Source: an uncultured Ruminococcus sp. (GTDB taxonomy: Bacteria > Bacillota > Clostridia > Oscillospirales > Acutalibacteraceae). Taken from it: 47,098 nucleotides of DNA. A program made the translations under genes and the position numbers. Positions 45,163 through 47,098 of the stretch are shown in pieces. Location: positions 1 through 47,098 of the forward strand of contig CAKSNZ010000013.1 of assembly GCA_934476515.1 (NCBI GenBank). Direction: 5' to 3'. The notes beneath the pieces are model-generated. The model worked only from the letters and a program-made list of their open reading frames with translations. It ran no database searches and was not told the origin of the DNA. Numbering within the stretch: the first letter of the stretch is position 1; each line of letters starts with the position of its first letter.

Positions 45163-46500
45163 ATGGCAAAGCTTGTTTATGATAAAGACGGTCGTCTAAT
45201 GTATACTAAAGAAATGAATGACGAGGGTTACAAGATTCTTGTACCTATGATGATGCCTGTTCATTTTGGTATTCTAATGGATGCTTTCCGTCATGAGGGT
45301 TACAATGTTGAACTACTTGATACTGACGGTCCGGAAATTGCACAAACCGGCCTAAAGTATGTACATAACGACACTTGTTATCCTGCTATTTTGGTTATCG
45401 GTCAGTTGATTAATGCACTTGAAAGTGGCAAATATGACTTAAATAAAACTGCTTTGATGATTACCCAAACAGGTGGTGGTTGTCGTGCGTCTAACTATAT
45501 TCACCTACTGAGAAAAGGTCTTAAAAAAGCCGGTCTTGAACAAATTCCTGTTATTTCACTTAACCTTTCAGGTCTTGAGAAAAACCCGGGATTTAAGATT
45601 TCTTTACCACTAATCAGACGAGTTATTGCCGGTCTTGTTTATGGTGATGTACTTATGTCTGTTCGTAACCAGACTAAGCCTTATGAGGTTAATAAAGGCG
45701 AGGCTGATGCTTTAGTTCTAAAGTGGCAGAACAAACTTGCTAAGGACTTTAACGAAGGTAAGAACTATCGTTTCAAGGATATGTCTAGAATTCTTGATGA
45801 AATTTGCCTTGAATTTTCTCAGATTAAAAAGACTGATGAAAAGAAAATCCGTGTTGGTGTAGTTGGCGAAATTTATGTTAAATATGCCAGACTTGGTAAC
45901 AATGACCTAGAGCAGTTCCTATATGACCAAGGTTGTGAAGTTTGTCTTCCTGGGGTTATGGGTTTTGCAGCATTTAAGATTGATAACCGTATTGAAGATA
46001 TTAAACTTTATGGTGGTAGCAAAGCAAAGAAAAAAGTTTGCGAACTTATGCTTGATTATGTATCTAAAACTGAAGATATGATGATTGCATCTACTACAAA
46101 GTACGGTTTTCAGCCACCATCAAAGTATTCTCATACAAAGAGCCTTATTGACGGTGTTATCGGTTTTGGTTCAAAGATGGGTGAAGGTTGGCTACTAACT
46201 GCCGAAATGCTTGAACTTGCCGAAACAGGTTTTGAAAACATTGTTTGTACTCAGCCATTCGGTTGCTTACCTAACCATATTAACGGTAAGGGTATGATTA
46301 GAAGAATTAAAGAAATCAACCCTAAGGCAAATATTGTTGCTATTGACTATGACCCGGGTGCTCCTAGAGTTAACCAAGAAAACAGAATTAAGCTAATGCT
46401 TGCAGTTGCAAGAGAAGAACTTGATAAGAGAGTATCTGTTAAGATCGATAGCAAGAAAAGTAAAAAAGTTGACAGAAGAAAGATTCTTCAAAATAAATAA
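45163..46500 (+). CDS. 2-hydroxyacyl-CoA dehydratase D-like protein, separate partner of the activase
   Basis: 445 residues from ATG 45163 (GGGGG upstream; a TTG two codons earlier is less likely). It resembles the C-terminal part of the long activase fusions and the dehydratase D-component fold. Conserved cysteines that could hold an iron-sulfur or double-cubane-like cluster are in NDTCYPA, GGGCRASNY and PFGCLPNH. It begins 27 nt after the activase stop, so the two are co-expressed and probably form one complex. A reductase for small molecules rather than a true dehydratase is possible. Ends in a strong terminator. Confidence 0.87.
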   Translation: MAKLVYDKDGRLMYTKEMNDEGYKILVPMMMPVHFGILMDAFRHEGYNVELLDTDGPEIAQTGLKYVHNDTCYPAILVIGQLINALESGKYDLNKTALMITQTGGGCRASNYIHLLRKGLKKAGLEQIPVISLNLSGLEKNPGFKISLPLIRRVIAGLVYGDVLMSVRNQTKPYEVNKGEADALVLKWQNKLAKDFNEGKNYRFKDMSRILDEICLEFSQIKKTDEKKIRVGVVGEIYVKYARLGNNDLEQFLYDQGCEVCLPGVMGFAAFKIDNRIEDIKLYGGSKAKKKVCELMLDYVSKTEDMMIASTTKYGFQPPSKYSHTKSLIDGVIGFGSKMGEGWLLTAEMLELAETGFENIVCTQPFGCLPNHINGKGMIRRIKEINPKANIVAIDYDPGAPRVNQENRIKLMLAVAREELDKRVSVKIDSKKSKKVDRRKILQNK

Positions 46501-46563
46501 GAATTTATATGATTATTATTGAATCAATATTGTTTAATTAGTATTATTCAATGAATAAAAATT

Positions 46564-46590
46564 AGCCGTTGCATTGCAACGGCTTTTCTT
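46564..46590 (+). terminator. Terminator of the activase operon
   Basis: A perfect 9-bp stem (46564-46572 with 46576-46584), loop ATT, then TTTCTT. Confidence 0.88.
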
Positions 46591-46637
46591 GTATAAAATA
46601 ATACCTTCCTATGGGGAATTAATAATGTTTTTTATTT

Positions 46638-47098
46638 CTTTTGTGGTTAATATAAATTAGTTCTATAAATTGGGGTTTTTTAATTTTGATTGAGGGTAAA
46701 GGTAAATTTCTTTTTTAGTTTTTATTGAGCATAAATTGAAATTTTCAAAAATATCATACCTGATATTATTACTAAAGTGTGGCTTACAGGTGTAGGGTCC
46801 ACCATTGGTGGACCGAGCAAATTATCCTTTTTATTGGCATATTGCCCTATGTAGATATTATAAATTTATAAGTCTGCAAACAGGACAAAAATCCCATAGG
46901 TATCACACTTTTTAACGGGCGAACAATTAAGTAAACATCAAAGAAAACGAGCCATAGGCGAAGTTTGATTTGCTAATGTGAACTTATGCAAAAGTTTTTT
47001 GTAAAAAACTTTTGTAGTGAAGCCCCTACGACTGTGAGCCAAAAGTTTGTTGTAATTTTGTCCTATGTAGTTACCTTAAATTTGTACATATTCGCCAG
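46638..47098. repeat. Dispersed repeat, long copy B
   Basis: The core 46694-47050 is a near-identical direct copy of 41442-41800, with the palindrome at 46796-46814. The left module (46638-46710) includes ATAAATTGGGGTTT, an extra 15-17 nt relative to copy A. Similarity to copy A fades after about 47050; the window ends at 47098 inside gene-free sequence. Confidence 0.85.

Noticed and set aside
41400..47098. CRISPR array or integron-like array from the repeats
   Set aside because: Only two long copies 5 kb apart around ordinary genes, with no regular spacers and no cas or integrase genes.

Overview
The window is a low-GC stretch (mostly A/T-rich third codon positions) from an anaerobic, spore-forming member of the Clostridia; a gut Ruminococcus-like or other Oscillospirales organism is my best guess. 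The reasons are SpoIIID, reverse-type rubrerythrin under a PerR-like regulator, a BadF-type acyl-CoA dehydratase activase, an FHA-FtsW/PBP pair and a stand-alone methionine synthase reactivation protein. No rRNA, tRNA, CRISPR array, phage or transposase gene is visible. The gene content is mainly core metabolism and envelope biology.

Layout. 1-5.6 kb: arginine biosynthesis (argH-argC-argJ operon, then argG), with a cluster of ArgR-like boxes between argG and a divergent flavin reductase. 6.1-9.5 kb: an unusual operon, fumarase alpha - unknown membrane-anchored protein - fumarase beta - MBOAT O-acyltransferase. 9.6-12.6 kb: a two-component system and a GNAT protein. 12.6-13.95 kb: a repeat-like gap, then a small XRE regulator/zinc-ribbon membrane protein cassette bracketed by two identical 38-bp hairpins. 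13.96-15.7 kb: perR-rubrerythrin and an amidase. 15.7-19.5 kb: an Asn/Gln-rich microprotein, rRNA methyltransferases rsmF and rsmA, a small membrane protein, and a PadR-DUF2812 pair. 19.6-30 kb (minus strand): secA, PBP, FHA-FtsW, glmS and a CapD-like dehydratase, covering export and cell-wall or surface-sugar synthesis. 30-34.4 kb: one-carbon/methionine operon (CYTH protein, metF, reactivation protein, metH). 34.6-37.3 kb: metallophosphoesterase, spoIIID and a DegT aminotransferase. 37.4-41.3 kb: response regulator - kinase - HtrA protease operon. 42.2-46.5 kb: a giant activase and a 2-hydroxyacyl-CoA dehydratase-like partner encoded as two adjacent genes.

Non-coding structure. Both window ends and two internal gaps carry a dispersed intergenic repeat family. 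Two copies of about 358 bp (41442-41800 and 46694-47050) are nearly identical, lie in the same orientation, and bracket the activase/dehydratase-like pair. A compact relative at 1-106 suggests how the larger form arose, by an insertion splitting a short palindrome. A related left-end module occurs at 12654-12704.

The points I would look at first are the direct repeats around the activase pair, the twin-hairpin cassette at 12949-13939, the helically phased ArgR-like boxes in front of the flavin reductase, and the unknown gene wedged between the two fumarase subunits. No complete new defence or mobile system is evident.
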